64,000 nt of DNA from Choristoneura fumiferana (lineage: Eukaryota; Arthropoda; Insecta; Lepidoptera; Tortricidae), in NCBI RefSeq assembly GCF_025370935.1, contig NC_133472.1, forward strand, positions 17,632,868 to 17,696,867. The letters are read 5' to 3'. A program made the position numbers and the translations under genes. The notes beneath the pieces were generated by a model. That model was given only the letters and a program-made list of their open reading frames with translations. It did no database searches and was not told the origin of the DNA. The first letter of the stretch is position 1. Each line of letters starts with the position of its first letter. Positions 23,516-34,195 of this stretch are shown here, piece by piece.

Positions 23516-23580
23516 ATAAAATAAAAACCAGCGAAAACGCGGCCTCTGCCATGTTCATGTCGCCATTGAGATGTACTAAC

Positions 23581-23721
23581 CTGACAGACGAGCGGCACCG
23601 GCGGCACAGAGTTGCGGGCGCTGCTGAAGCTGGTGTCACTGCCATTGACCTTCTCCGCTGCGCTCGTGCTCATTGCGTCCAACGTTTTAGATTTGATTTC
23701 ATCGTTATTAGCTCCACCCTC
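23581..23721 (-). CDS. candidate exon B of an unidentified gene (47 codons), related to exon A
   Basis: Bounded by acceptor CTACCAG|GAGGG and donor CTGTCAG|GTTAGT, phase 0 at both ends, open throughout (141 nt). Encodes a low-complexity segment including DAMSTSAAEKVNGSDTSFSS and a Pro-Val-rich end (NSVPPVPLVCQ). It is GC-rich against AT-rich flanks. A LINE 3' end stops about 60 bp beyond the donor. It could be used with exon A in series or as an alternative. Remaining exons of the gene should lie at lower coordinates and were not identified with confidence. Confidence 0.5.
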
Positions 23722-24319
23722 CTGGTAGTAAATTTTGTAACTTAAATCTTGGAAGGCAAATTGGCTTAAGCAATATTCTTCTGTAGAGGTTCTCAAGATG
23801 CGATATAAATATATCACCACCGCCCATAAACATCTGCAACACCAGGGGTATTGCAGATGCGTTGCCAAACTAGAGGCCTAAGATGGGATACTTCAAGTGC
23901 CAGTAATTTCACCGGCTGTCTTACTCTCCACGCCGAAACACAACAGTGCAAGCACTGCTGCTTCACGGCAGGATTAGCGAGCAAGGTGGTGGTAGCAATC
24001 CGGGCGGACCTTTCACAAGGTCCTACCACCTGAGATATCAAAAATAAGTTTTTTACAACTTTGATTTTTTTACAGGGCAGAACTGATTCTGATTACCTAT
24101 TTTTAGTTCCTTGATATGGACTTCTCAAAATTAATGCCTGAATTAATCAATTATTTAAGATTATATTTCTTAAATAAACAAACTTTAAGCTATCAATTCA
24201 TTTAATCATACAATCCTGCCAATTTTACATTTAGTAATTACCTTACCTTTGACAAATTCCAAAGAAAACTATTTCACCTACCTACTGAAAGTACAATCTA
24301 ATTAGCCTTTGCCCAAGAC

Positions 24320-24480
24320 TTTGTCTGCACATGCACATTCTTAAACTGCTATCCAGAATAAAAACTATCCTGTCTTTCCCGTCAATTTCGTCTTTACTAA
24401 ATTGGTTCCGCAGTTTAAGAATGAAGAAGTAACTGAGAGACAGTTACTTTCGCATTTACAATATTAGTAGGGATAATACC
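24320..24480 (+). mobile_element. dispersed retroelement tail, truncated
   Basis: TATCCAGAATAAAAACTATC through TTCGCATTTACAATATTAGT; same family as 6471-6685. 23725-24320 has no further supported exon. Confidence 0.55.
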
Positions 24481-24828
24481 TAAGTCAGTCATGTCACTCA
24501 TGTCAAACTTGCAACTCAGGTCAATCAACATACCTTACTTATATTTTTATTATTGTTCTATTCTATAAGAATAAATGTAAGTTAGATCTGAACTGAAAAC
24601 CTATTCCTAAGGTAGTAAACCAGTAGTTTATCCATCCATCTGTCAAAGGACAGTATCTTTTGAACCATATTGACTATATTCCTATGCTTGTTATATCAAC
24701 AAATAATAAATATTAGATAAAGTTAATATTAGAAGAAGTCCCCATTAAATAAATATTTTTATTTACTTAAATGTTAATTACATTTCAGTTTCCAGCTTGT
24801 GCTTGGCTGATTATAATAGAAAGTAGTA

Positions 24829-25547
24829 GTGTTCTCAAGGACTATAGTCAATTAGCCCTAAATTTAAGCCTATTGGTTCTATTTTAGGGCTATGCTAATA
24901 AAGCAGGGCTTTAAATCTTGTCATTTTAAAAACCCTATGAGCCTATAAAAGTCTTCAGTTCTTTTTTCTGATGGAGTCTTTTCTTATGTTAAGGCTAACG
25001 CTATTTTTGAGACTCAACTCAGGCTAAGAAAGCCATCATCAAATAAATTATGAAATAAACAACATGTAATTTAAGAAAAATAAAATAAATGTTTTACTTA
25101 AGTATTGCCAAAACAATTCAGCCATGACGAAAAGGCAAATTTAAAAATTCATGCAAATAAAAAAGTAATTATTATTTCGTAATTCGTATTTTGTGTAGGT
25201 AGGTATATCTTATCTATTCCGTAATTAATGAATGTCTTAAAATTTAAGGTGATTAATTAATTAATCACTAGAGTTAACCAATTTTCTAAACTTGATAATC
25301 TTGAATAAAAGCTTAGCCTTGAGGACTGTTTCATAGCCTTCATAGCCATTTCAGAGGGTTAGGCGTTGCTGTTGTCAGACTAGCCTTAAAATAGCTTAGG
25401 CCTTTAAGACCTTTAGACCTCCAACAAGTAGTCTTGAATAGGTCTAGCCTAAAGGACTAAAAGTATTTATGGGCTTTTAGCCTTTCAAGCCCCTTAATTA
25501 CAAGCTACCCACCATAAAAAGGCTAAAAGCCTAGTCCTCGAGAACAC
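24829..25547. mobile_element. 719-bp element with GTGTTCTCAAGGACTA ends
   Basis: GTGTTCTCAAGGACTA (24829-) is matched by TAGTCCTCGAGAACAC (ending 25547). The AT-rich interior has at least ten AGCCTT, TAGCC or GGCTAA motifs and no open frame. It sits between candidate exons A and B. Confidence 0.7.
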
Positions 25548-25824
25548 AAGAAAGTATTTTGACTTCCCTCCTCTTCTTATACCTATATATTTTGTACTAC
25601 ATACCAGTTCTAAAGGTAAACATTTACTATGGATTGACATATCTAATTAGTAAAATAAAAGGGGATTCTGTAGACTGCTTACATGGTTACATTAATCACT
25701 AATTTAAAATTGAAGATTTCACATTTAAACATGGAAAAATAATCATCCAAAAATTGTAGGTTACCAAAGCTTACTTCTTGGTTGAAAGCTTTACTACCTA
25801 ATATTAAGGTGAAGATATACTGAC

Positions 25825-25956
25825 CTGTGGCAAGTCAAGTAAAGCCTTGCTGCTGCAGCTGGTCTCATTGCCGTTGTACCCATCTCCAGTACCTGTTGTC
25901 TCAGCCATCTTTGTATTTAATTCCTCCTGACCGGCTCTACACCGTTTTCTCGACAT
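25825..25956 (-). CDS. candidate exon A of an unidentified gene (44 codons)
   Basis: Starting at ATG (25954-25956), the minus strand reads MSRKRCRAGQEELNTKMAET, continues for 44 codons, and ends DLPQ at a donor CCACAG|GTCAGT. The segment NGNETSCSS closely matches NGSDTSFSS in exon B about 2.1 kb downstream, at both DNA and protein level. An internal GGTCAG|GAGGAA could be an ancestral acceptor, so this may be a cassette exon that gained an upstream ATG. The product is rich in Ser, Thr, Gly and Asn and is probably disordered; I do not recognise the gene. Confidence 0.5.
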
Positions 25957-26632
25957 TATATTCTTATGCACATGGAATGTCAATATTCACCTAAACCAAA
26001 ATATTTATTATAGAAATTGAAATTATTTTTCTATTTTGTTTGATAAACTATTACTATTGCTTAGAATGTCTTAGTAAATCTAAGAAAGACCTAAACAACC
26101 CTTTACAATATAAAGAACAATATGTTACCCTGCATTGGTTAACATTTTATGGCCTGGCAAGATCAAAGTTTATTAAGTTCATGTATGATTCACAGGACTT
26201 GGATTGATAGATGAGAAAAAAGAACAACCATAATATCATGCGGTCCTGTCGAAGAAGATGACATATCCAATCCAACACAATGAACAAACCAGGGTAACAC
26301 CACTTTCAAAGCAACAGCAGGTTCGGTATTTAACCGCTGGTTATGCTCGATAGAAATAAGAATCGAAAAAGCTATCAAATTTTATACTTTCGTAAATTGA
26401 CGAATCGAGTTCTGGAATTAAATCATATAAATTCAATCATGTTACAATAACCAAAAACTAGAACGAACGTACCATGTTACAAAACAAGGGAATCAAGGGA
26501 TACTGGTCGGAATTTGAAGAATTGAATTGAATGGAGCTGCTTGCAATTGAAATAAAATGTCGAAACGTCAACTGTACGTACTGTCTGGTGACTAGTGACT
26601 GTCAACTGACTTGAGTCTTGAGGAGTTGGTTG

Positions 26633-26831
26633 GGTGACACTCTTTCCCGGCCCTGATAACACCGTCATGGAAATACGAACCCTGTTTTTTGTGGGTTGCC
26701 CACAGATTACTAATATGTAGCTAGCTAGGGTTGCCCATAAAAACTCGACAGGAGCTTCTATGGGTGTGTTCACGAAAAACAGGATCGGTATTTCCAACCT
26801 GGTATTATCCGGGCCGGGAAAGAGTGTCACC
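26633..26831. mobile_element. 199-bp MITE, GGTGACACTCTTTCCCGGCC arms
   Basis: The right end GGCCGGGAAAGAGTGTCACC is the exact complement; inner arms pair imperfectly (ACCCTGTTTTTTGTG / CACGAAAAACAGGAT). AGAGTGTCACC is repeated again at about 26890. The 117-codon minus frame here follows from the palindrome. 25960-26632 and 26900-27440 show no gene. Confidence 0.85.
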
Positions 26832-27452
26832 TTTAAATTAAAGGTCTAGTAACCAGGCCATAAAATTCCAAAAAAAAAGAAAGAAAAAAAGAGTGTCACC
26901 TTGGTGTCATCCGAGGAGTTTAATTGAATACAGATAAGAAAAGTATTTGATCTCTGGCAGGGGTGACTAAAACGATACTGCAATTGTAGCATAGTAAAAG
27001 ACAAACCCATAGATATTTGGTTTTAATTAGCTTGAATCCGACATACGATATTGAGAAAGATACATACATATGACAACTTGACAGTAGACATAAAAAGGCA
27101 TCGACAATAATCTAGGGCAGCACTAGTAAGGAGGTTTATATATCAGCAACCACTTACTTTTTTACGAGATTCGTACGTTCCGACAGGCTAAGGTGCAACC
27201 AGTTACATATTTTATATGGTTTTTATACAAATAAAAGTCTGTCCGAACATAATCATAGCCTGCCAACATAAGTAAGGCATATTTTTAACTTGGACAAATT
27301 TGTATTTGCGTATCAACGTCACGTGAAGTCGATTTACGATCGTAAAGTAAGTTAAAACCCAAAACGCTATGTAAATATTCATTCAGAATAAAAATAAACG
27401 CTTATTTAGAAAGAATGTCCCATCAATTAAACGTTTAAATCTTTATTAAACA

Positions 27453-27644
27453 TCAATTTTGTTTACCTTCTCTTTGCGTTTTTACTAAAGTATGAACACG
27501 TTTAAAGTTTACTATTTCTCTAATTAATTTTGTATTGTAATTAATAAGTACCCAGTCGAAGAAAGAGTATTGTATGCAACGTTGACGTATTAAGTCAAAA
27601 AAAGCACGGGGCGTCTTTTTCTTACGATGTTCGCTAAAACACAT
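27453..27644 (-). other. 63-codon open frame with immediate poly-A signal
   Basis: ATG at 27642-27644, preceded in frame by a stop 9 bases upstream. The peptide begins MCFSEHRKKKTPRAFFDLIR and ends KTQREGKQN. The TGA is followed within a few bases by AATAAA (minus strand, 27442-27447). Coding potential is uncertain and no homology is recognised. The start context is poor. Confidence 0.2.
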
Positions 27645-27701
27645 CGTAACTCACGCCACTCACCTTTTTTAACCCTGTTATACAACTGTTGCATAAAATA
27701 C

Positions 27702-28207
27702 TTTTCATCACACTTGCTCGTAAACAGTGTCGTAACATGCAGGCTACCTTGATTGCAACCCCCCAAATAAAACCCTCGACCTTAATGTGCTCCTCATGAA
27801 ACCCGTGGTCGGTAAATGAGTCATTGCGCGTACAAATTTTCTTGTCATGAAGCCCAAGGTCGGTAAATGAGTCAGTGCCCGTACTGATGGCGCTGGCGCG
27901 CGCTGCTGCAGGACTACATGGACCACATGCACACGCACGTTGCGGCGCATGCCGAGGGAGGGGGAGGTTGAGGGCGACGCTGCCAAGAGCACAGCCTAAG
28001 GTATCGCCAATATTTGGAAGAATTATATTTTTTCTTCAACAAATATAAAATTTTACTTGCAAATGTTATGAAAAACATTGTACGTCGTACGGGCGGTACT
28101 AGAATTACGAACATCGACTCATTAAAGCTCTCAGTCTTCGACTTCGGGCTTCTAGTAGACTCTCGTTCGTAATTACTTATTTACCGCCCTTAAGACACAA
28201 TATACTA
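27702..28207 (+). repeat. 490-bp repeat family, copy 2
   Basis: Same layout as copy 1. The GC-rich core (about 27875-27985) is longer, including CCCGTACTGATGGCGCTGGC. It abuts copy 3 head to tail. Confidence 0.85.
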
Positions 28208-28694
28208 TTTCATCACACTTGCTCGTAAACAGTGTCGTAACATGCAGGCTACCTTGGTTGCAACCCCCCAAATAAAACCCTCGACCTTAATGTGCTTGTC
28301 ATGAAACCCGTGGTCGGTAAATGAGTCATTGCGCGTACACATTTTCTTGCCATGAAGCCCAAGGTCGGTAAATGAGTCTGTGCCCGTACTGATGGCGCTG
28401 CGCGCGCTCTTGCTGCAAGACTACATGGACCACATGCACACGCACGTTGCGGCGCATGCTGCGGGAGGGGGAGGTAGAGGGCGACGTTGCCAAGAGCACG
28501 CCTAAGGTATCGCCAATATTTGGAAGAATTATATTTTTTCTTTTACAAATATAAAATTTTACTTGCAAATGTGATGAAAAACATTGTATGTCGCACGGGC
28601 GGTACTAGATTTACGAACATCGACTCATTAAAGCCCGAAGTCGAGACTCTCGTTCGTAATTCCTTATTTACCGCCCTTAAGACACAATGTACTA
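28208..28694 (+). repeat. 490-bp repeat family, copy 3
   Basis: Head-to-tail with copy 2. In this copy the core reads open as LMALRALLLQDYMDHMHTHV AAHA (two blocks) on the plus strand. The terminal hairpin has an internal deletion relative to copies 1 and 2. Confidence 0.85.
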
Positions 28695-28695
28695 A

Positions 28696-28784
28696 TACTG
28701 AGCGGCAAAAAATCTGGCCTTCAAATGTATGCAGAATCGGTAATTTTGTATAAAGGGTGGGCGAAAATTAGTGCCGCTGAGTAT
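28696..28784. mobile_element. 89-bp mini-MITE, ACTGAGCGGCAAAAAAT arms
   Basis: The right end ATTAGTGCCGCTGAGTA pairs imperfectly with the left. A second copy is at 62362-62457. It directly follows the 490-bp repeat. 28790-29640 has no supported gene. Confidence 0.7.
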
Positions 28785-29734
28785 ATTTTCTACTCGCGTA
28801 CTACAATGTGCTGCTAACGATAACGATACCGCTATCGGTAATCCAATGAGGTGCATTGTGTGTTGTGTGATCGCAAATTTGACATTTCATTGTGAAACGT
28901 TTCACAATGTACTTTTCTTCCAACTATGCTTTAATTTCATCATAACCGCACTAAAAACCCAGCACAAAGCGGGACTTTTCTGCTCTAGAGCAGAAAAAAT
29001 GTATGAAAATCCTTTATTGCATTGTTTTAGATTTTTTTTAATTGCACCACCAAAGAGGTCACACAAGTATTATAATTTATAAAATTAGCCTGCATAGTGT
29101 AAAAAAAATCTAGTGTTAGGTTGCTGTATTTCGTGCACACGCCCGTACAAACTGACAAGCCAAGACAAAAGCTGACAAGAGTTTCTATGGGCGTGTCTTG
29201 GGCGTGTCACAAAATATCATGTCGGTGTTGTACGTCCGGTAAATAGTGTAACCAGAATCATCGAGTGCTAGTGACATTTCTTTCCTATTAAGTGTTTAGC
29301 GTGAGTTTTTTTTTTCGTCTACTATTCCTGTAACAGTTGAAAAAAAAGCAGATTATGCACCTAGCATGAAGTAATTTATATTGCCCTAGTGCTTTTTAGA
29401 GCCTTCGCTGGCGGTCGGGCTCCAAATCAGCACTCGGTGCAATAATAAATAACTTTCTGCTTGGTGCAACAATCTACTATTACGAGCGACTACAATATGA
29501 CGTTTTTGGCGCTATACGCAGCTAATTCTCTGCACTCTCGCAGCGATATCGTTGCGCACTTGCGATGGACGTTACGCGCTCGCCTCGCTTTCAACTCGCC
29601 CGGAAATCGCAGATGTGAGAAGGCCGTTAGCGTGAAGAAGTAACAAACAAACTTTCGCATTTGTAATATTAGTACAATATTCCGTTGTCCAGTCCCAATA
29701 ATCCTTGTCCAATAGTAAAGTTACAAATTAAAGG

Positions 29735-30365
29735 GGGTTGTCAATCGTCATACAAGAAACGTGTTTTTTTTCACCGTTTTTTGGTTGCTAGACATCTGAT
29801 GTATTAAACTGTTGCTATGATAGACGTTTTTAGCCTACCTAGCTTTACGACGCTTTTAGATTTTTAGACTAGCTATTTCGGTTGAATATTTACCTTTTAA
29901 GTTTGCGATTTTAATGATGTTTTATAAAAGCTTCGATAATATAATATAGTGACTGTCTGATTGTGTGGTTTATTCGTTTTTGTGCAAAATTAATAAAGCA
30001 ATTTATGAATCACAAACCTCAAAGAAGCCAGCAACTGATAAAGCGCTCGCCAAATCCACACCGTATAATCACTATGTTTACCTATTGTTTTTTACACTAA
30101 AAAAATCATACTAAGTATGTAACACTATTTACAAGGTTTATAATACAGTTTAAAATTTATTCACACCATTCGAGCTTTTTATTAATTACACAACATACGA
30201 AGTCCACTGAATTTCCCGCGAATGAACCAAACTGACAGCTAAGAATTTTTTTTTTCTGCTGCTGCGCATGGCAAGAGTGAAGCGGTATTCAGCCTCCGAG
30301 AAGGAAAATTGTTTTTTATTCGAAATACTTGCACCTAGTGCTTACATTTTGGTGATATGTTTTCA
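29735..30365 (-). mobile_element. LINE 3' UTR, reverse copy of 22760-23335
   Basis: Reverse complement of the 22.8-23.3 kb element (shared CGTCATACAAGAAACGTGTT, TTATAAAAGCTTCGATAATA, TTACATTTTGGTGATATGTT), with scattered differences and a small inserted segment near 29795-29880. Confidence 0.85.
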
Positions 30366-30811
30366 TTAACTTGTAATGTAATGTAACTAGTTATGTTGGT
30401 TAGGGTGGAATTAATATTTTTACTTAAATTTGAAGTGGCTATCTTCAACCGATTGAGCTGAAATTTTGCATGCATGTATAAATCCGATGACAATGCAATA
30501 TTATTATGACGTAGAGCTGATCTGATGATGAAGTTAGATGTTGGCCTTGGCCATAGGAACTCTGTAATAAAACGAAACGACTGCATCGATTTTGGTCTCA
30601 TTTGATTCGTCTTGACGACTACGTACTTTGGTAACCAGGGGCAAAAAGTACCGCCAGCAAAAATGTTTGTATAAGAATTTTTTACAAAAAACTATTACTG
30701 AAACAGGAGGTGCGGAGGTGCGGAACCCATCATGCGCGAGTCGCTCGCACTTGACCGATTTTTCGTACATTAGTAATCTGTGCTGCCAAAGGAACTACTG
30801 CGAATCCCATC

Positions 30812-31015
30812 CTACTAATCCTACTTATATTATAAATGTGAAAGTTTGTGAGTGAGTATGTTTGTTACTTCTTCACGCTAAAACGGCTGGGCGGATTTGG
30901 ATGAAATTCGGCAAAAAGTTAGTTTATAACCTGGATTAAGACATAGGATACTTTTCATTAAAATATTCCCACAGGATAGGGATAAAATCTGGAACTAATA
31001 ACCGCTGGGCTTAGA
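30812..31015 (-). mobile_element. dispersed retroelement tail, reverse copy
   Basis: ATCCTACTAATCCTACTTAT, then ATTATAAATGTGAAAGTTTG, through GGATTTGGATGAAATTCGGC; same family as 6471, reverse orientation. Confidence 0.6.
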
Positions 31016-31057
31016 GTTATTCAATTTGGTATGTAGATAGCTGGACATCTGGAATAC

Positions 31058-32228
31058 CACTTAACCCTTTACCAGGCCCCGAAGAACCAGCGTGTCTTAA
31101 TACGTACTTTATATGCTGTTGCAACCGTATTGAATGCCTTGTAAAAAATGTATTTATGAAAGTCGGAGATCTTCCTTTAAACCAGAAATAAATATGTGGG
31201 TTACGGTTATCCCATCGCCTGTCTAAGTAATGAACTGTCATACTAGATTTTGTCTTATTATATTCTTGATCAGGCCAAGGGATATATTCCACCCACATCT
31301 TATATCGGTTATAATAGTCAAGGTTTAACTCCAAATCTCCTACGAAACATTATATCAATCACTGGAAACATTATTTTATGATCTTCATTCATGACACGCT
31401 TTAAAATCCAATAATATATCTTTAGCAGCCGTTTAAATCCACTTGACCAGTGATGTTAGTGGTTTGTTTACAAATTCGAACACTTTACTGAATTTAAGAA
31501 AAACACAAGCAGATATATCGAACCATTTTTTGTTATTTTCATGATTTTAATGAGTGTAAGGTAATATAATCATATATTTTGCTAAATACTCCTGCATCCT
31601 TGTGATAGGACTAGAATTAGGATGTGGGAGGACTATCACATTGCCTGGCTAGAATTTTCCTGTGTGGGAACTATTCTTCCCATGGCCCGATTAGATTTTG
31701 GGTCTCTTTGGTACATGAATTCGTTCTAGGTTGAACACAAAAACTGTTTTATTACTTACGTGAGTTTTTATGACATGACAAGACAATTTACCGGGCCATG
31801 GGAAAAATAGCTCCCACACAGTTAAACCCTAATAAGGCCATGGGATAATGTCAACCCACATCCTAATTCTGGTCATACACAATAATGCATGAATATTTAG
31901 CAATGTTTACGATTACATTAGCTTTCAACACTCAAAATCTACAAAATATCAAAAAATTGTTTGAGCTATGTACTTCTGTTTCATAGAAATTATGGAAAGT
32001 GTTCGAATTTCTCAGTAGTTTACTGAAATTAGCGTTCAAGTGAATTTAAACGGCTGCCAAAGATATATTACGCAATTTAGAAGCGTGTTGTGAATGAATA
32101 TCATAAAATAATATTTTCAGGGATTGACAAAATATTTTGTAGGTGGTTTGGAGTTAAAACCTGACTACGGTTACCGATATAAGATGTGGGTGGAATATAT
32201 CCTTTGGCCTGGTAAAGGGTTAAGCTAC
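31058..32228. repeat. imperfect palindrome of about 1.17 kb (foldback element)
   Basis: Left and right halves are reverse complements over most of their length: CTTAACCCTTTACCAGGCC (about 31062) with GGCCTGGTAAAGGGTTAAG (about 32206); TAAATCCACTTG with CAAGTGAATTTAAACGG; inner pair ATTAGGATGTGGGAGGACTA with its partner ending CCACATCCTAAT. The centre is near 31740. The left arm carries an extra segment of about 195 bp (31080-31273) absent from the right arm. The 105-codon minus frame at 31017-31334 spans that segment and is unrecognised. Confidence 0.85.
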
Positions 32229-32234
32229 TTTTCA

Positions 32235-32560
32235 TCCCGATATTCCCACCGGGTAGGGTTAAAATCTTGAAATAACAACCGCTCGACTCTAACCCCAGTC
32301 ATGAAATTTGGCATGTTGGACATCTGAAATAAAACAGGCTACTTTCTATCCCGATATTCCCACGGGATAGGGATAAATCTCGAAAAAACAACCGCTGGGT
32401 GTAGTCATGAAATTTGGCATGGTTGTTATAATATAACGTCAATGAAAACCATGATGTAATTTTAGGGAATTCCCACGAGAATTTAATAAAATCCCGGAAT
32501 TTCAATTCAACTGCTGTATTTAATGATTTACGCGTGCGAAGCCGCGGGTAAACGCTAGTA
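32235..32560 (-). mobile_element. dispersed retroelement tail fragments
   Basis: Two or three staggered pieces repeating CATCCCGATATTCCCAC and ATCTCGAAAAAACAACCGCT, ending GTGCGAAGCCGCGGGTAAAC; reverse orientation of the 6471 family. Confidence 0.55.
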
Positions 32561-32674
32561 ATCCATATATCCTTCGATCCACTTCTAAACAATAATATTC
32601 CTTCATACACCCATATCAAGACTGAAATAAAATCAGACGAAAATAGATAAGAAAAACACGACTTTTACTTGGAG

Positions 32675-32836
32675 TTAACACTTGACAGATGTTCGTGCCT
32701 TCAGTCAATTTTCATAATCTGTAAACTTGTTTTTACATAATCTGTAATCGTGGGTAGCGGTATACTAAAAATGGCTTTATTTGTATGACGTCAAAGTTGA
32801 AAATTGACTGAAGGCACGCCCATCTGTAAGTGTTAA
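32675..32836. mobile_element. 162-bp MITE, TTAACACTTGACAGATG arms
   Basis: The left arm continues TTCGTGCCTTCAGTCAATTT; the right arm AAAATTGACTGAAGGCACGC ends CATCTGTAAGTGTTAA. Nearly perfect. Confidence 0.85.
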
Positions 32837-32839
32837 ATT

Positions 32840-34111
32840 AATCAAACTGTACTAAAATATGCACTTGACTGGTGTCATTAAAGTAAAACAATATTTTCAT
32901 TATAAATGTCAATAACTTTAATTTTAATCAAACAAAAATCGACATAATATATAACATTGTACAGTAGAAGGCCGATAGCCAGAAAACGATATAGTGCATA
33001 AATAATTTAATTGTATTTGCAAACTTTTAACATTTATGCTGAAAAAAATGTCAAGACTTATTTTGTATCAGAACTTTCCATTCACTTTTTCAATTCGTTT
33101 CTATGAAAGTTTTACTCGGCATAGCAGATTTTATCTTAATGCCTTAATATTTTTTTCGTCCGTGGGTTCTGAAGTCACACATACCATATATCATAATATA
33201 CATTGAATGCTTACGAAAGGTAGGTCATGTTACTGATGACCTGTCTTTGGAAATCACCAGTTTACAAGTGTGAGCAGCTCAGTCTCAATACATACGTAAG
33301 TAAGCGGCGGCATCGTAATTTCAACAATTATCACAGCCTGTTATTCTACCTAATACAAAAATATCAATAGCAATCCATCCTTCTATTAAATTCTATTATT
33401 TAGTTTATAATTATACCAGCGTGTCGAGCTACCGAATTTCTACTGTACTTACCGCATATAATCATTTCTTATAAAGAGACAATGTTGTCAAAAAGTTATT
33501 AGAATCACATTAGTTACACAACAAATAATCCATTGCGAGAAACAGCTACTATCATTATTATTGTAGCCGATTATGCATATTATTGAAAATAAAGAGGTGT
33601 TTACGCATCTAAAATATCATAAGAAAGATACATTACCTACAAACATTATAAAAATTAACCACCTTAAAAAAAGATGTCGACATCGAAGTTAGAAGTGCTA
33701 GTTGTTTACTTTATGGCTGGATGACGAAATTATAAGTAGTATAAAAATATATCACAGTAATTTTTTATCAGCCCAGCAAATATTCTTCAGAGCGTGAGAT
33801 CGAAAAGAAAAACAATCCTGGTAAGAAAGAGAAACGGGGAAACGTGGATAAATTTCTTTGAAAATCTAATATTCTCTTTAAAACTCTGTATTGTTTCCAT
33901 TGTGTCATTACACAAGAAGTGTACATCGCCATATAAATTATATTCTATACAATATAAGATTTATACCAATGTAAGGAGGTGAAGTGCTATATGACGAAAT
34001 GGGTGGCAGGCACAAGGGCAGCGTCACAGGCAACGGATAACAGCATTAAGGCGGAGAGTGCTCGACAGTAAATACAAGCAGCGGGCGGTCGGGGCGCGGG
34101 CGCGGGCGGCA
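32840..34111 (-). other. importin-5 3' flank; no further gene seen
   Basis: Begins with a GC-rich block just after the importin-5 stop (34075-34111) and then becomes AT-rich. No clear AATAAA on the minus strand within several hundred bases, so the transcript end is unresolved. Confidence 0.5.
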
Positions 34112-34195
34112 TTATGTCGACAGTGCCAGCTGCAGCGCTTCCTTGTGCTCGTTGCTCAGCTGCATCAGGCACGAGTTGAACAGCTCGCCGTTACT
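34112..34195 (-). CDS. IPO5: importin-5 terminal coding exon 18
   Basis: Residues 1067-1093 and the TAA stop (34112-34114). Acceptor TTTGTGCAG|AGTAA. Encodes SNGELFNSCLMQLSNEHKEA and ends LQLALST, matching the C-terminal pattern of the family (a short helix pair, then stop). It is separated from exon 17 by about 8.9 kb of repeats. Confidence 0.9.
   Translation of the reverse strand, partial: SNGELFNSCLMQLSNEHKEALQLALST

Noticed and set aside
26477..26830. 117-codon minus-strand frame
   Set aside because: It is a translation of a palindromic MITE and its flank.
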